A stretch of 64,000 bases of DNA from CAJQLB01 sp905479065 (GCA_943846735.1 OX044364.1:186001-250000); one strand, 5' to 3'. Positions 16,317 to 25,668 are shown, counted from the stretch's first letter. Translations and numbers: made by a program. Notes: a model not told the origin generated them from the letters alone.

Positions 16317-16931
16317 TCAGTCTTTTAAAAAAATGACATCTTTGATACCGCTCCCAATATATAATTTTAAAATATCATCATTACATAGCTCGTTAAGGAT
16401 TGGTAAGTATTTAGACTGCGTTCCGTACACAATACTTTTTATTTTTTTAACACCATTCGCATGTGTGTCACTCGTTGGTTTTGGGTCAACACTAAAGTAT
16501 GTCATCATGAATGGAATTTGTTCATCATAAGGAAAAAGTAATTGCCATTTTAGTAACCTATCATATGGATCTAAACGGTTGCTTTTTGTAATCCAATACT
16601 TTTTGCCATTCTTTCTTAATATGGTTTCTTCTTTTTTAAATTGTGCTGCTTTCGTTTCTAAGCATATTTCGAAAAACCCCTCAGAGACGTCATCCCAAAG
16701 TTCAAAACGTTTAACAATACTACTTTTGCCTAAAAGTCTTAAAAATAGTTTTTGAAAAAAAGAGACAGGTGATTTTTCCAATAACTCAATATAGGGCCCC
16801 TCTGAAAAGTAAATTAAAGCATTATGAGGATTGTATTTAGAGCCGTATTCCACGTTGTACCCCATGCCTCTAAATAGTTCAATAGTTTTATTTAAATCAT
16901 TGGCTTTGTAAATAACATGACTAATTTTCAT
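16317..16931 (-). CDS. VOC superfamily (glyoxalase-like) protein
   Basis: A 204-residue cytoplasmic protein of the vicinal oxygen chelate fold. The opening MKISHVIYKANDLNKTIELFRGMGY with NVEYG and later NALIYFSEGPYIELLE is the standard first beta-alpha-beta-beta-beta module. The second half is less regular and contains RLDPYDRLLKWQLLFPYDEQIPFMMTYF, resembling Glyoxalase_3-type domains in which the two halves are unequal. His5 and Glu56 are possible metal ligands of the first module. No substrate can be assigned. It stands alone with about 100 bases on each side. Confidence 0.7.
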   Translation of the reverse strand: MKISHVIYKANDLNKTIELFRGMGYNVEYGSKYNPHNALIYFSEGPYIELLEKSPVSFFQKLFLRLLGKSSIVKRFELWDDVSEGFFEICLETKAAQFKKEETILRKNGKKYWITKSNRLDPYDRLLKWQLLFPYDEQIPFMMTYFSVDPKPTSDTHANGVKKIKSIVYGTQSKYLPILNELCNDDILKLYIGSGIKDVIFLKD

Positions 16932-17034
16932 AACAAATTATTTTAACATGTTGCTTAAAATCAAAGCATTCTTCGAAGAAAAGCAATAAATTAAATTTAA
17001 CATTTACACATCAATAAATAAAAAATAATGATAG

Positions 17035-17982
17035 TTATTTGGATAAAAAATCTTTCACAATTTTCACACTTTGAAAGGGGCTTTCTTCCATGGGGACATG
17101 ACCAACTTTCTGCATGATAACAAGTGTGTCATTTAATAAATCTTCATGAAATTGTTGTGCATGCGCTGTTGGTATTAATTGGTCTTGTGCACCCCATAAG
17201 ATTAATGTTTTCTGTTTTATGAGTTTGATGTTTTTGTAATCATATGTAATTTGGCTTGATGCTAGTTTGTCAACAAAAGCTTGACGGTTTCCTTCACTCA
17301 GTGTTAATTCAAAATACCGATCAATTAATTCATTGTTGACTTTACTTTTATCATAGTAGACATTCTCAATACTTGATTTTGCCAAAGCTCGAGGGGTTAT
17401 AAATTTGAATAAATTTTTAACGAGAGGTATTTTCGCAAGTTTAAAAGCAATTGGAATACTTTGTGCTGTTGAAGGGTAACCCGAGGCGTCAATTAGAATT
17501 AATTTATCAACAGAAGTTGGGTGCTTAAGAGTATAATTCCATGCAATGTTACCTCCCAATGAGTTCCCTGCAAGAATACACTGTTTTATGTTTAGTTTCG
17601 ATAGAAAGGTGTTGATAAAATCAACATAGTTGGTAATGGTATATGTTCGATTTAAAAAAGGACCAGTAAGTCCGTATGCTGGTAAATCCATTCTAATTAC
17701 ACGATACTCTGAAATTAATTCTTGCGTCCATGTATCAAAAGTATGTAAACTAGAGCCCGTTCCATGAATCAAAACAATAGGAGTGCTGTCTTTAGGATTA
17801 CCTTCGTCGCGATAATGAACATCCATACCATCAATTGTCACAAAGGCTGAGGCTTCAGTTCCATATTTTGTCTTCAATATTTGTCTTGAGATGTCTTTGT
17901 GGCCATAAAACACAGACATAAGTATAAGTAGTATTACTACAATAAGCATGATTATTTTTATACTCTTGATTAGAATTCGCAT
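17035..17982 (-). CDS. Membrane-anchored alpha/beta hydrolase
   Basis: A 315-residue alpha/beta hydrolase with an N-terminal membrane anchor or uncleaved signal (about residues 7-26), so the catalytic domain probably sits outside the inner membrane. The oxyanion motif HGTGSSLHTF, the nucleophile elbow LAGNSLGGN (Ser about 140), the acid in WGAQDQLIPT and the catalytic His in VGHVPMEESP are all in order. This arrangement resembles 2-hydroxymuconate hydrolase or haloperoxidase-like esterases; true substrate unknown. The gene is transcribed alone. Confidence 0.85.
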   Translation of the reverse strand: MRILIKSIKIIMLIVVILLILMSVFYGHKDISRQILKTKYGTEASAFVTIDGMDVHYRDEGNPKDSTPIVLIHGTGSSLHTFDTWTQELISEYRVIRMDLPAYGLTGPFLNRTYTITNYVDFINTFLSKLNIKQCILAGNSLGGNIAWNYTLKHPTSVDKLILIDASGYPSTAQSIPIAFKLAKIPLVKNLFKFITPRALAKSSIENVYYDKSKVNNELIDRYFELTLSEGNRQAFVDKLASSQITYDYKNIKLIKQKTLILWGAQDQLIPTAHAQQFHEDLLNDTLVIMQKVGHVPMEESPFQSVKIVKDFLSK

Positions 17983-18095
17983 GACATTAATGAATGTTGA
18001 TGAAAAATTTTAAATGTAGCATTTGTCCAAGACATAAGCAATGATAAATGACATAAGAAAGGATAATATATTTTGGTATGACTTGGTGTTTGATG

Positions 18096-18752
18096 TCAGT
18101 CGCAATCTAAGGCGTATTCATCATCAATATCTGTTTCCCAGTTTATCGGAATGTTATTAAGTTGTTCTAGGTTTACTTGGATGCAGGTGAGTGGATTACT
18201 ACTTGTTTTAAGTGTAAATAACTCATTATTGGAAGACACATCTAAATTTAAAATATTGTTTCCACTAATTTCAAGAATTTGTAAATTCGGGTTAGCACTA
18301 ACGTTGATTGACTGCACATTATTATTTACAAAACTCAACTTTTCAAGCGAGCTTAATCTACTTACGTCAATATTGGATATGTTATTATTATCAAAATAAA
18401 GAAATTTTAAAAGGATATTATTAGAAACATTAAGGTTTGTTAAGTTGGTGTTTTGGAGCCATAAATTATCAAGGTTTACAAAGTCCTCAATGCCCGAAAG
18501 ATTGGTGATGTTTAAATCGTCTAAAATAACCGTTACCACTGACGCAAGAGATGCTGTCGTAACTTCTCCATCAATTACATCATCTATGGAGTTATCAACC
18601 AAATATTGCTCAAATACTGGATCTGGAATTGCTGTTTTTGCCACTGGATTAGTGGAGTTGTCATTATTGTTATTAGTTGAGTTATCATCAGAAGAACAAC
18701 TGAAACCAAAGCTCAATAACAACACCATAGATAGATAATTATAAGGTTTCAT
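18096..18752 (-). CDS. Leucine-rich repeat lipoprotein
   Basis: Surface lipoprotein of 218 residues. The ATG at 18752 gives a clean lipoprotein signal, with SFGFSC at residues 14-19 (Cys19) followed by SSDDN and an Asn-rich linker; the longer frame would put 19 untypical residues before it. A short conserved segment with IPDPVFEQYLVDNSIDD precedes about five irregular repeats of roughly 20 residues, with units like LNVSNNILLKFLYFDNNNIS and IDVSRLSSLEKLSFVNNNVQ. That opening plus repeats is a common architecture in flavobacterial LRR lipoproteins, sometimes with a T9SS tail, which is absent here. Role is probably binding of protein or glycan; unproven. Confidence 0.85.
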   Translation of the reverse strand: MKPYNYLSMVLLLSFGFSCSSDDNSTNNNNDNSTNPVAKTAIPDPVFEQYLVDNSIDDVIDGEVTTASLASVVTVILDDLNITNLSGIEDFVNLDNLWLQNTNLTNLNVSNNILLKFLYFDNNNISNIDVSRLSSLEKLSFVNNNVQSINVSANPNLQILEISGNNILNLDVSSNNELFTLKTSSNPLTCIQVNLEQLNNIPINWETDIDDEYALDCD

Positions 18753-18848
18753 AAAATTGTTTTTTACCAATGTAAAGGAAATACTGTGTTCTTTTGTAAA
18801 GCTTATCATAAGTTTAACACGATTTCCATTTTTTTTAAATTTTTATTT

Positions 18849-20186
18849 TTAATCATTAAAATCTATGGTTTTGTTTGTAGGAATTATCCATACGTCGTTT
18901 TCATGATTTACACGGCCGCCCATTTCTTTGGTAACAACTTCATCGATAACCAACAAGCCGTCTGAAGCCATATTACTAAAGGTGTCAATGCCGTCATTTT
19001 TAAAATTTTGTCGTGTTCTGTGTATATTGAATCGATTAGAAAATTGTCTTAAAAAAGCATTTTCAATGCCCTTTTTACCTATTATAAAACCAATTAATCC
19101 CCCCCAAGTAGCTGTTGGATTATCGGAGTCCCATCCACACAAAGTTCCAATTTTTATTGTTTCTTTAAAATTACCTTCTCCATAAAAAAGGCTGACTAAG
19201 CTTGCTGCGAAATTTATCCCAGAAGCAAAACAACCATTACAATAAAGATTTTGGCCTGTGATATCGTAGCCATCTTTTTGATTTATTTGATATCTCTGAT
19301 AAATAGAGTCTCTAGTTTGCTCCCAGGGAATTCCAGATAGATATAATTGTTTTGTATAATCATACATAAGGGCAGGATAAGTGCTTTCGTCAAGTATTTT
19401 TCTTGATTCATCTGCCATCCATAAAATACGGTTTTTAAGAGTTTCTTCTGTTTGTAATGATGCTAATGAATGCATCGTTACATAAAATTTTGAAATGGAC
19501 TCTGCTTCAAATCTTGCAGTTGTTTGAATTGGTAATTTTGCTATTTTTCTGGCTATATCTGGCCTTGCTGGGGAAAACAAACCAAATATTTCAGTTGTCA
19601 ATTGTGCATCAATCATTTCAAAGAAAGCATTTTGATTTGGATGTCCTGTTTGAGGGGGTAACACTCCTTGTTTCATCAAATCAAAAGCTCTTTGATTGGA
19701 TACCCACAAATAATTTTCCTCTTCATGTCGAATATGGGTTAACCAGCCATTTTTTATCTGTTCAGGTGTTAATTTTGTTGTTTTATGCTTGACTAGCAGG
19801 TATTGGTACATGTACTCAATATCTGTATCGTCATCAGCACCCCAAACTTCACTTGAATCTCTGAAAACAAAGTCAATGTTTTCTGATAAATCACTTGGAA
19901 CTCCTTCACCCCAAATACTTGGTTTGTCAGGTTGTCCCCAATCATCTCTCGTGTAAAAAGAACCTGTTTTTAAATTCCCAATATTACCAATTTTATCCAT
20001 CTCTGTTACTAAGCCTGTCCAATTTGCGATACATTGCCCCAACCAAAAGCCATATAATTTATTCTCGTAGTCTTGTCTTGAAATTATAATTGAATCTTCT
20101 TCAACGTTAGTGCTTTGAGTATTTGAATTTGAGCTACAGGAAACAAAGAGTGCAGTGAAATATAAAAAGAGGTACGCTACTCTCAT
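18849..20186 (-). CDS. Lipoprotein ADP-ribosylglycohydrolase family protein
   Basis: An exported member of the ADP-ribosylglycohydrolase (ARH/DraG) family, 445 residues from the ATG at 20186. That start is one base after the upstream stop codon and gives a lipobox, FVSC with Cys17. The Mg-binding motif ADDDTDIEY (117-122) and the C-terminal GWDSDNPTATWGG (about 350) supply the di-metal ligands. The first family motif, usually GxxxGDxxG, reads GFWLGQCIAN, so the Asp is replaced. Classic members act on ADP-ribosylated proteins in the cytosol. A lipid-anchored copy in the envelope must act on something else, perhaps a nucleoside, a sugar or an external ADP-ribose. It is the last of three genes separated by single bases. 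Confidence 0.85.
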   Translation of the reverse strand: MRVAYLFLYFTALFVSCSSNSNTQSTNVEEDSIIISRQDYENKLYGFWLGQCIANWTGLVTEMDKIGNIGNLKTGSFYTRDDWGQPDKPSIWGEGVPSDLSENIDFVFRDSSEVWGADDDTDIEYMYQYLLVKHKTTKLTPEQIKNGWLTHIRHEEENYLWVSNQRAFDLMKQGVLPPQTGHPNQNAFFEMIDAQLTTEIFGLFSPARPDIARKIAKLPIQTTARFEAESISKFYVTMHSLASLQTEETLKNRILWMADESRKILDESTYPALMYDYTKQLYLSGIPWEQTRDSIYQRYQINQKDGYDITGQNLYCNGCFASGINFAASLVSLFYGEGNFKETIKIGTLCGWDSDNPTATWGGLIGFIIGKKGIENAFLRQFSNRFNIHRTRQNFKNDGIDTFSNMASDGLLVIDEVVTKEMGGRVNHENDVWIIPTNKTIDFND

Positions 20187-20187
20187 C

Positions 20188-20664
20188 TTAGTTAAGAAGT
20201 TTTTTAATAAATTCTGATAGTTCTTTTTCTTTTTGCGTTCCAATTAATACTTTTTTCCCATTTTTAAACTCAAGGGCTAAGCCATACTTACCATTAACAT
20301 TGTAAACGGTTCCATATTTGGTGCCTATTCTTATACCCCAACCTCCAACAAAGCCATAATTAACAACCTTTGCACTTTTAATATCAATCCATGAGACATG
20401 CTTTCTTACAAAAGGAAAAAAAATAAAATGCACCTCCTTGTTATCGATGTGTATTTCGAGTTTCATAGCTAGAAATAATCCTAACAAACAAAAGGTTAAA
20501 AGGGTAAATAATACCAGTCCTTCATCAGACATTGGATTATTACCTAAGCTGTTATTCCCAATAAATTGTTGGTAACCAAAAATGATTGGCAATAATCCAA
20601 TACCTATCAAAATGAGCCAAAGCCACCATTGCCTAAATTTTTGTTTTTCGCTGAAGGATTTCAT
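20188..20664 (-). CDS. Membrane protein with a bacterial PH-like domain
   Basis: A 158-residue protein with two membrane segments (about residues 13-31 and 50-67) followed by a soluble domain of about 85 residues. The soluble part, with VHFIFFPFVRKHVSWIDI, GGWGIRIG and LEFKNGKKVLIGTQKEKEL, looks like the small PH-like domain found in YdbT/bPH-type membrane proteins, ending in an amphipathic helix. Function unknown. The start is one base after the stop of the upstream gene and the stop one base before the ADP-ribosylglycohydrolase start, which indicates strict co-translation. Confidence 0.75.
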   Translation of the reverse strand: MKSFSEKQKFRQWWLWLILIGIGLLPIIFGYQQFIGNNSLGNNPMSDEGLVLFTLLTFCLLGLFLAMKLEIHIDNKEVHFIFFPFVRKHVSWIDIKSAKVVNYGFVGGWGIRIGTKYGTVYNVNGKYGLALEFKNGKKVLIGTQKEKELSEFIKKLLN

Positions 20665-20665
20665 G

Positions 20666-21298
20666 TTATTGTGCCGTTAAATCTTTAGTAATAACCATCG
20701 CATTGCTATAAAAATAGAAAAACCAACTAATGATTCCAATCATTTTAGAGCTATCTTCGAGTAAGTAAGGATTTACTTGCGGGATTTTAAACATATCTAA
20801 AAAAATTGAGAGGCCAAAAAAACATAAGGCTAGAACAAGAAGAATATAATCTGTTTTTAAAATGACAAAGTAAAAATTACTAAGTAATGATAACGTAATA
20901 ATTCCATAAGTGATGAGTACAACTTTCTGTGGAATACCTATGGAAGGAAAAAGTTGTTCATGCATTAAAAACATGTCATCAAAGCAAAGAAGTAGTGTCA
21001 ATAGCCCAGCGAGAAACATGAATTTCTTGAGATGTTTTGCACCGTACACTGTTCGCTTCATCAATGAACTAAACAAGCATAAAGTCGCTGTTGCAATCCA
21101 AAACAGAAAACCAGTTTGTGAAAAAAAACCTATGTAGGCAGGGACCTCAGCAATGGTTGTTACATCTCGAGTTAAATGACCTATTGGAACACCTTTCCAT
21201 ATATGTAGTATCACGACAAGACTTACAAGAAAGCAAGATGTGAATAGTATCATTAAAATTTTATAGCGATTAATCTTTAATTGATTTGAAAATTTCAT
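20666..21298 (-). CDS. Six-TM membrane protein of unknown function
   Basis: A 210-residue integral membrane protein with about six helices covering residues 14-30, 60-78, 90-105, 120-145, 150-165 and 185-202. The loop after helix 3 holds LLCFDDMFLMHEQLFPSIG, with acidic and His residues next to the membrane (DD, H, E) that could bind metal or serve in catalysis. FLDMFKIP and EDSSKMIG follow later. I do not recognise the family. It is the first gene of a three-gene operon with a PH-like membrane protein and an exported ADP-ribosylglycohydrolase, and the one-base junctions suggest stoichiometric production. Confidence 0.7.
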   Translation of the reverse strand: MKFSNQLKINRYKILMILFTSCFLVSLVVILHIWKGVPIGHLTRDVTTIAEVPAYIGFFSQTGFLFWIATATLCLFSSLMKRTVYGAKHLKKFMFLAGLLTLLLCFDDMFLMHEQLFPSIGIPQKVVLITYGIITLSLLSNFYFVILKTDYILLVLALCFFGLSIFLDMFKIPQVNPYLLEDSSKMIGIISWFFYFYSNAMVITKDLTAQ

Positions 21299-21426
21299 AA
21301 TAATATATCTTATTAATTTAGCTGAGATGTCAGAAAGCGATTTAAATTTTTATTCGCTAAAATGATTTCTTTAATGAGATGCTTTTTACAAGGCGATTAC
21401 AATTTAAAAGGCGTGTGGTGCTTGTA

Positions 21427-22128
21427 TTATTCAATTTTAAATTTCACAGAAACTTCTGTCATTATTTTAATGGGTTTAAACTCTATATCAACAGGCTCTA
21501 ATTCAGTTTGTTTCTTTGAGTAGCCTCGAATGACTACTTCATCCGACACGCTATAGCTAGAGGAATTCCTGTTGTATTTACTATCACTAATAAATAAGAC
21601 AGTACTTATTTTTTGATTTAATGGTTTTATTAAAAAATTAGCCTGCTTTTTAGCTTTTAAAACAGCTCTAGATCTTAGTTCGAATTTTAACTCTTCCATT
21701 TTTGAGTATTCAGTTTTATCAATTGAAACGTTAGAAATGCCAATACTTTCTAGTTTTATGAGTACTTTACCGGCCGTTTGAGCATCGTAAAGTTTTAAGG
21801 TATATGCCTTACTTTTAAGAACATCTTTTTGTTTGAGAAAATATTTTTTAAAGTTACTAGCGAGATCCGATAAAGTCAATTGCTTTTTCAATTCGATACC
21901 AATGGATTCTAATGTATTGGCCATTTTATTTTCTAATTCTTCAACTGAAATCCGATTTTTATTGTCTTTCTCTCGCAGTAAGATGTCTAAATAAATAATA
22001 TCTGGCTTGACAATAGTATCAATGGTTGCGGTTGTTTCAAGGTAAGGTTGATCAATAAAATTTTTAGTCTGTCCCTTGATTAATTGACAACTAAGCATAA
22101 TCATTAACGTAGTAAATAACTTTTTCAT
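21427..22128 (-). CDS. SIMPL domain (DUF541) exported protein
   Basis: Secreted or periplasmic protein of 233 residues from the ATG at 22128. That start places a signal peptide (MKKLFTTLMIMLSCQLIKGQ) at the N-terminus; the longer frame begins with 18 polar residues. The rest is a SIMPL/DUF541 domain: TATIDTIVKPDIIYLDILL at the start, a central helical region, and ELRSRAVLKAKKQANFLIKPL, the usual alanine/lysine-rich helix, near residue 165. Family members form periplasmic oligomeric rings of uncertain role. It is monocistronic as far as can be seen. Confidence 0.85.
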   Translation of the reverse strand: MKKLFTTLMIMLSCQLIKGQTKNFIDQPYLETTATIDTIVKPDIIYLDILLREKDNKNRISVEELENKMANTLESIGIELKKQLTLSDLASNFKKYFLKQKDVLKSKAYTLKLYDAQTAGKVLIKLESIGISNVSIDKTEYSKMEELKFELRSRAVLKAKKQANFLIKPLNQKISTVLFISDSKYNRNSSSYSVSDEVVIRGYSKKQTELEPVDIEFKPIKIMTEVSVKFKIE

Positions 22129-22442
22129 TTTTTTCTGTTTTGTAGTATTTATGTGTTTCTCAATATTATTTATAGGTGGCATTGTATTTGGATATTAACA
22201 ACGTGTTTCTTTAATCGCAACAGGTTAATTGGTGTCTTTCTGCTAAAGTATTTGGCTCTTAAAATTACACAATTATCTTTCTTAAACTTAAGAATAGCAC
22301 TATGTTATTTTGCGTTAAGTAAAGATTTCTATTGCTAACTTATTTCAAAATACTTATTCAATTAATATGCCAAAACTACCAACTCAGTTAAAATAGGGTA
22401 CAACAAAGAAATTATTTTCACTTTGTTATAACGTATTGTTGG
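22129..22442. other. AT-rich intergenic region without a recognised gene
   Basis: This 314-base gap between the SIMPL gene and the amidohydrolase gene holds only AT-rich sequence. A weak inverted repeat, AACAAAG with CTTTGTT, lies near 22402-22427, downstream of the amidohydrolase gene. It lacks a T run, so it is at best a poor terminator. No RNA gene or conserved operator was seen. Confidence 0.4.
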
Positions 22443-24203
22443 TTATTTTACCAAGTTGCCATTTACAAACGTTTTTAGACATTTTATTGTACTTAGTTTA
22501 TGAGTTTGAATCTTCAATGGATTTTTATCTATTATAATGAAATCTGCATACTTCCCTTTTTCTAACGATCCAATTTTGTTTTCCATATTAATTTGCCAAG
22601 CGGCATTGCGCGTCAATGACTTAATGGCCTCAAGAACGCTTAATTTTTGTTTATCACCAAGCGTATCACCCGAAAGAGTTTTACGCTCGACAGAGGTCTG
22701 TATAAGTCTAAAGGGATCACTTTCAAACATTGGCTGGTCAGAATGTAAGGAATACTTAATACCACTATTTTTTACAAATCCTATTGGTAACATATTGTCT
22801 GCTCTTTTGCGTCCTATTAATTGTTGTTTTAAGGCATCGCCATAGTAGAATAAATGATTTATGTGAAAACTAGGAGTGAGGTTTAATTTCTTTAGTTGAA
22901 TTATTTTATCTTTAGGGAAAAGCAGACAATGTTCTAAGCGATGTCTTGAATTAGAGAAATCAAGCTCGTTTGCCAGCTCATCAAATATGTCAATAACTTG
23001 ACTTATTGCTGCATCTCCTTGTGTATGAAGCGCTATTTGCCAACCATTTTTATGATATGATCTTATAAAAGATTTTAAGGTATCTTTTTCAATTAAAGCA
23101 TGACCTTTATGGTTTTTTGGTATATGTAGCTTATTATTTGATAATTCCGTATTAAGGTAGGGTTCATTTAAATACATGGAGCCGATGTAAGGAGAACCGT
23201 CATACCAATGCTTAATACCTATGATACCATAGAAATCATTTCCTCCGTTAGGTTTTTTTGGTAACAAATGTGCCATGTCGTGTCGCATGTATATAAAATG
23301 CCTTGGATTCTGTCTTCGTTTTGGTAAATAATTCAATTTTGATAGTAATCCTCCGAGCACCGTAATTTGATTATTAGATAAATGTTTAAAAAGTATGAAA
23401 GGTCTTTTATCTTCAGCAGTAATTCCTGCCGATACAATGGTTGTATTTCCTTTCTTTGCGTATTCTTTCATCACTTTAGAAGAAATTTTACTTAATTTTT
23501 TTGGAGTTAATACCTCCGTTTTTATGATATCAAAAAAAGGTTTTATGGCTTCTTGTTCTACAATCAATCCATTTAAATTTCCATGTTTGTCTTTGCTGTA
23601 ATAACTATGCTTTGATGGGTCTAAAGTTTTATTGTTAATACCTACACTTTCAAATGCTTTGGAGTTTGCCCAATAATTGTGTAAACTTTGACTAAAAAAT
23701 AAGACTGGGTTTTCTGGAGCAACTGCGTTGAGGTAGTCAATTGATGGGGGAATCAAATCACTTACTAATACAGGATCAATACCTTTGCAAATAATCCATT
23801 TTCCTTTTTCTGTATTTTTTACGATGTTTTCAAAAGCATTCCAAATGTCTTTATTTGACTTAAAAGTAAATCCTGATAGATCATGCATTTCAGACAAAAA
23901 CATACTTATTGCAAAATGTGTGTGAGGGTCAATAAAACCAGGTAATACGCTGTGTCCTTCAAGATCTACAACGATTGTGTTGCTTGATACATGTTTTTCT
24001 AAATGTTCATTAGTCCCTATTTCTGAAATTTTCCCATTAATAATTAGCATAGCCTCTGCAAATGGCTGTTCATCATTTAGAGTGATGATGTGTCCGTTTT
24101 TGTAAAGTGTGGGAGGTGTGATGTCAAAATCTTGGATTAAAAAGATAATGGCCATACAAATTAAGCTGAGACAAATGAGGCTTATTGTTATGGCTTTCTT
24201 CAT
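22443..24203 (-). CDS. Amidohydrolase family 3 (YtcJ-like), membrane-anchored
   Basis: A metal-dependent hydrolase of about 586 residues in the amidohydrolase_3 group. The ATG at 24203 (MKKAITISLICLSLICMAIIF) gives a signal or anchor, so the enzyme is probably periplasmic. Motifs in order are ITLNDEQPFAEAMLIINGKI (urease-like beta domain), VLPGFIDPHTHF with the two metal-binding His (about residue 95), ALHTQGDAAISQ and RLEHCLLF (third and fourth His regions), and SLHSDQPMFESDPFRLIQ with the catalytic Asp. ENKIGSLEKGKYADFIIID closes the beta domain. YtcJ-like proteins are often annotated as amidases or exoenzymes with uncertain substrate, and the same applies here. Confidence 0.88.
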   Translation of the reverse strand: MKKAITISLICLSLICMAIIFLIQDFDITPPTLYKNGHIITLNDEQPFAEAMLIINGKISEIGTNEHLEKHVSSNTIVVDLEGHSVLPGFIDPHTHFAISMFLSEMHDLSGFTFKSNKDIWNAFENIVKNTEKGKWIICKGIDPVLVSDLIPPSIDYLNAVAPENPVLFFSQSLHNYWANSKAFESVGINNKTLDPSKHSYYSKDKHGNLNGLIVEQEAIKPFFDIIKTEVLTPKKLSKISSKVMKEYAKKGNTTIVSAGITAEDKRPFILFKHLSNNQITVLGGLLSKLNYLPKRRQNPRHFIYMRHDMAHLLPKKPNGGNDFYGIIGIKHWYDGSPYIGSMYLNEPYLNTELSNNKLHIPKNHKGHALIEKDTLKSFIRSYHKNGWQIALHTQGDAAISQVIDIFDELANELDFSNSRHRLEHCLLFPKDKIIQLKKLNLTPSFHINHLFYYGDALKQQLIGRKRADNMLPIGFVKNSGIKYSLHSDQPMFESDPFRLIQTSVERKTLSGDTLGDKQKLSVLEAIKSLTRNAAWQINMENKIGSLEKGKYADFIIIDKNPLKIQTHKLSTIKCLKTFVNGNLVK

Positions 24204-24285
24204 AAATAATCTTTTGAGCAATAGAAAAAAATGGTAACTAACTGCTTGTTAATTATTTTTTTAAACACTTATTATTTAATAGTTG

Positions 24286-25554
24286 TTATCCTGCAATGGT
24301 TTTTAAGGCATCAACTAAATAGTCAATATCCTTTTTGGTGATGAAAATTGCAAATGAAATCCTTACCCCATTTAACTCGTATGCACTCATTGGACGTGTA
24401 TCAATACCATAATAATCTATTAATTCTTTTTGCACTGAAACAACATTTTTCCCAACAACTTCTAAAGTTTGTATCGCACAGGATAGACGGTCGTCCTCTG
24501 GAGTTTTGAGATTTAGTTTTGGAATAGCGTTTATTTGCTCTCTAAAGTAATGCTTTAAAGCATAAGACCGATTTGAAATCTTTTCCTTTCCAATATTATT
24601 GATGAAATCAATCGCACTCCCCAATCCGAGTAACTCAGGTAAATTTCTTGTATTATAATTTTCTAATCTTCTAATAGATTGGTCTTTATATCCTTTGGCA
24701 ACAATTAAAGGTTTAAGATAATTTTGACTTGATTTTTTTGCATAAAACACAGCTATTCCTTTAGGTGCAAATAGCCATTTGTGTGCACTAACTGCGTAAA
24801 AGTCGCATTTTAACTCCTTTAAATTTATATCAAACATACCTGCGGCCTGCGCACCGTCTACAGCAACGAGAATTCCTTTTTTATGAGCCATTTCTGAAAC
24901 CTCCTTAACAGGTAAAACCATACCATTGGTGTTGATGCTATGACACATGGAAATAACTTTTGTTTTTGGAGTAATTGCTGCTTCATAAATGGCCACAATC
25001 TCTTCTACTGTTTTTGGGAGTATAGGTATAACAGGTCGTACCAATATCACACCTTTTTCAGCTTGAAAAACAGTCCAAGGAATGACGCTACTTTTATGCT
25101 CATGATTTATAAGAATGACTTCATCACCGGGCGCCAAATCAAAACTTTTTGCAATGAGGTTCATGCCTTCAGTGGTATTGTGAGTTAACGCAATTTCTTC
25201 ATTGGAAACGGAAAACAAATCTGCTACTTTTTGCCTTACAGCTTCTTTTTCATCATTCCAGCCACCCCACATATATTTTGAAGGAAAGGCATCTAAAGTT
25301 GCTCTATAGGCGTTGGTGTCATTTTGAACAGACAAAGGACAAGAACCTAAGGAGCCATTGTTAAAATAACGAAGGTTTGGTGCAAATTTAAATTGCGCTT
25401 TTACACTTTCCCAAAAAGCCTCACTATTATCATCAACTTTTAGATTAATGTTTAAATTTTGTGGATCATTAGATTTATAAGAGGAAAGTAGTAATGCCCC
25501 TGAAACTCCTGTAAATAATTGTTTCACAAAGGATCTACGATATAATTTTTTCAT
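24286..25554 (-). CDS. Tat-exported class V aminotransferase-like PLP enzyme
   Basis: A fold-type I PLP enzyme of the aminotransferase class V/cysteine desulfurase superfamily, about 422 residues from the ATG at 25554. It begins MKKLYRRSFVKQLFTGVSG, whose RRSFVK is a twin-arginine motif before a hydrophobic stretch, so the folded holoenzyme is probably exported. Other motifs are YFNNGSLGSCP, LTHNTTEGMN (PLP phosphate), CHSINTNGMVLP, VAVDGAQAAGMFD (PLP Asp) and FYAVSAHKWLFAPKG with the Schiff-base lysine. The C-terminal domain has GVRISFAIF. The nearest described relatives are isopenicillin N epimerase-like and selenocysteine lyase-like proteins. The reaction is unknown. Confidence 0.87.
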   Translation of the reverse strand: MKKLYRRSFVKQLFTGVSGALLLSSYKSNDPQNLNINLKVDDNSEAFWESVKAQFKFAPNLRYFNNGSLGSCPLSVQNDTNAYRATLDAFPSKYMWGGWNDEKEAVRQKVADLFSVSNEEIALTHNTTEGMNLIAKSFDLAPGDEVILINHEHKSSVIPWTVFQAEKGVILVRPVIPILPKTVEEIVAIYEAAITPKTKVISMCHSINTNGMVLPVKEVSEMAHKKGILVAVDGAQAAGMFDINLKELKCDFYAVSAHKWLFAPKGIAVFYAKKSSQNYLKPLIVAKGYKDQSIRRLENYNTRNLPELLGLGSAIDFINNIGKEKISNRSYALKHYFREQINAIPKLNLKTPEDDRLSCAIQTLEVVGKNVVSVQKELIDYYGIDTRPMSAYELNGVRISFAIFITKKDIDYLVDALKTIAG

Positions 25555-25668
25555 TGTTGTTGTTGTATCTTTAAAGCTGTGTTTTGTAAATAGTACGTAT
25601 TGTAATTGCACTAAGTTAGGTAAAACACAGTAGATTTAATTTAATTTAGCAGAACTTTTTTGAGCTTT

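Noticed and set aside
16285..16530. Plus-strand ORF opposite the VOC gene
   Set aside because: Shadow of the well-supported minus-strand VOC reading frame.
25616..25636. TTAGGTA upstream of the class V aminotransferase-like gene
   Set aside because: No matching TACCTAA arm at any sensible distance, so not a third copy of the inverted repeat.
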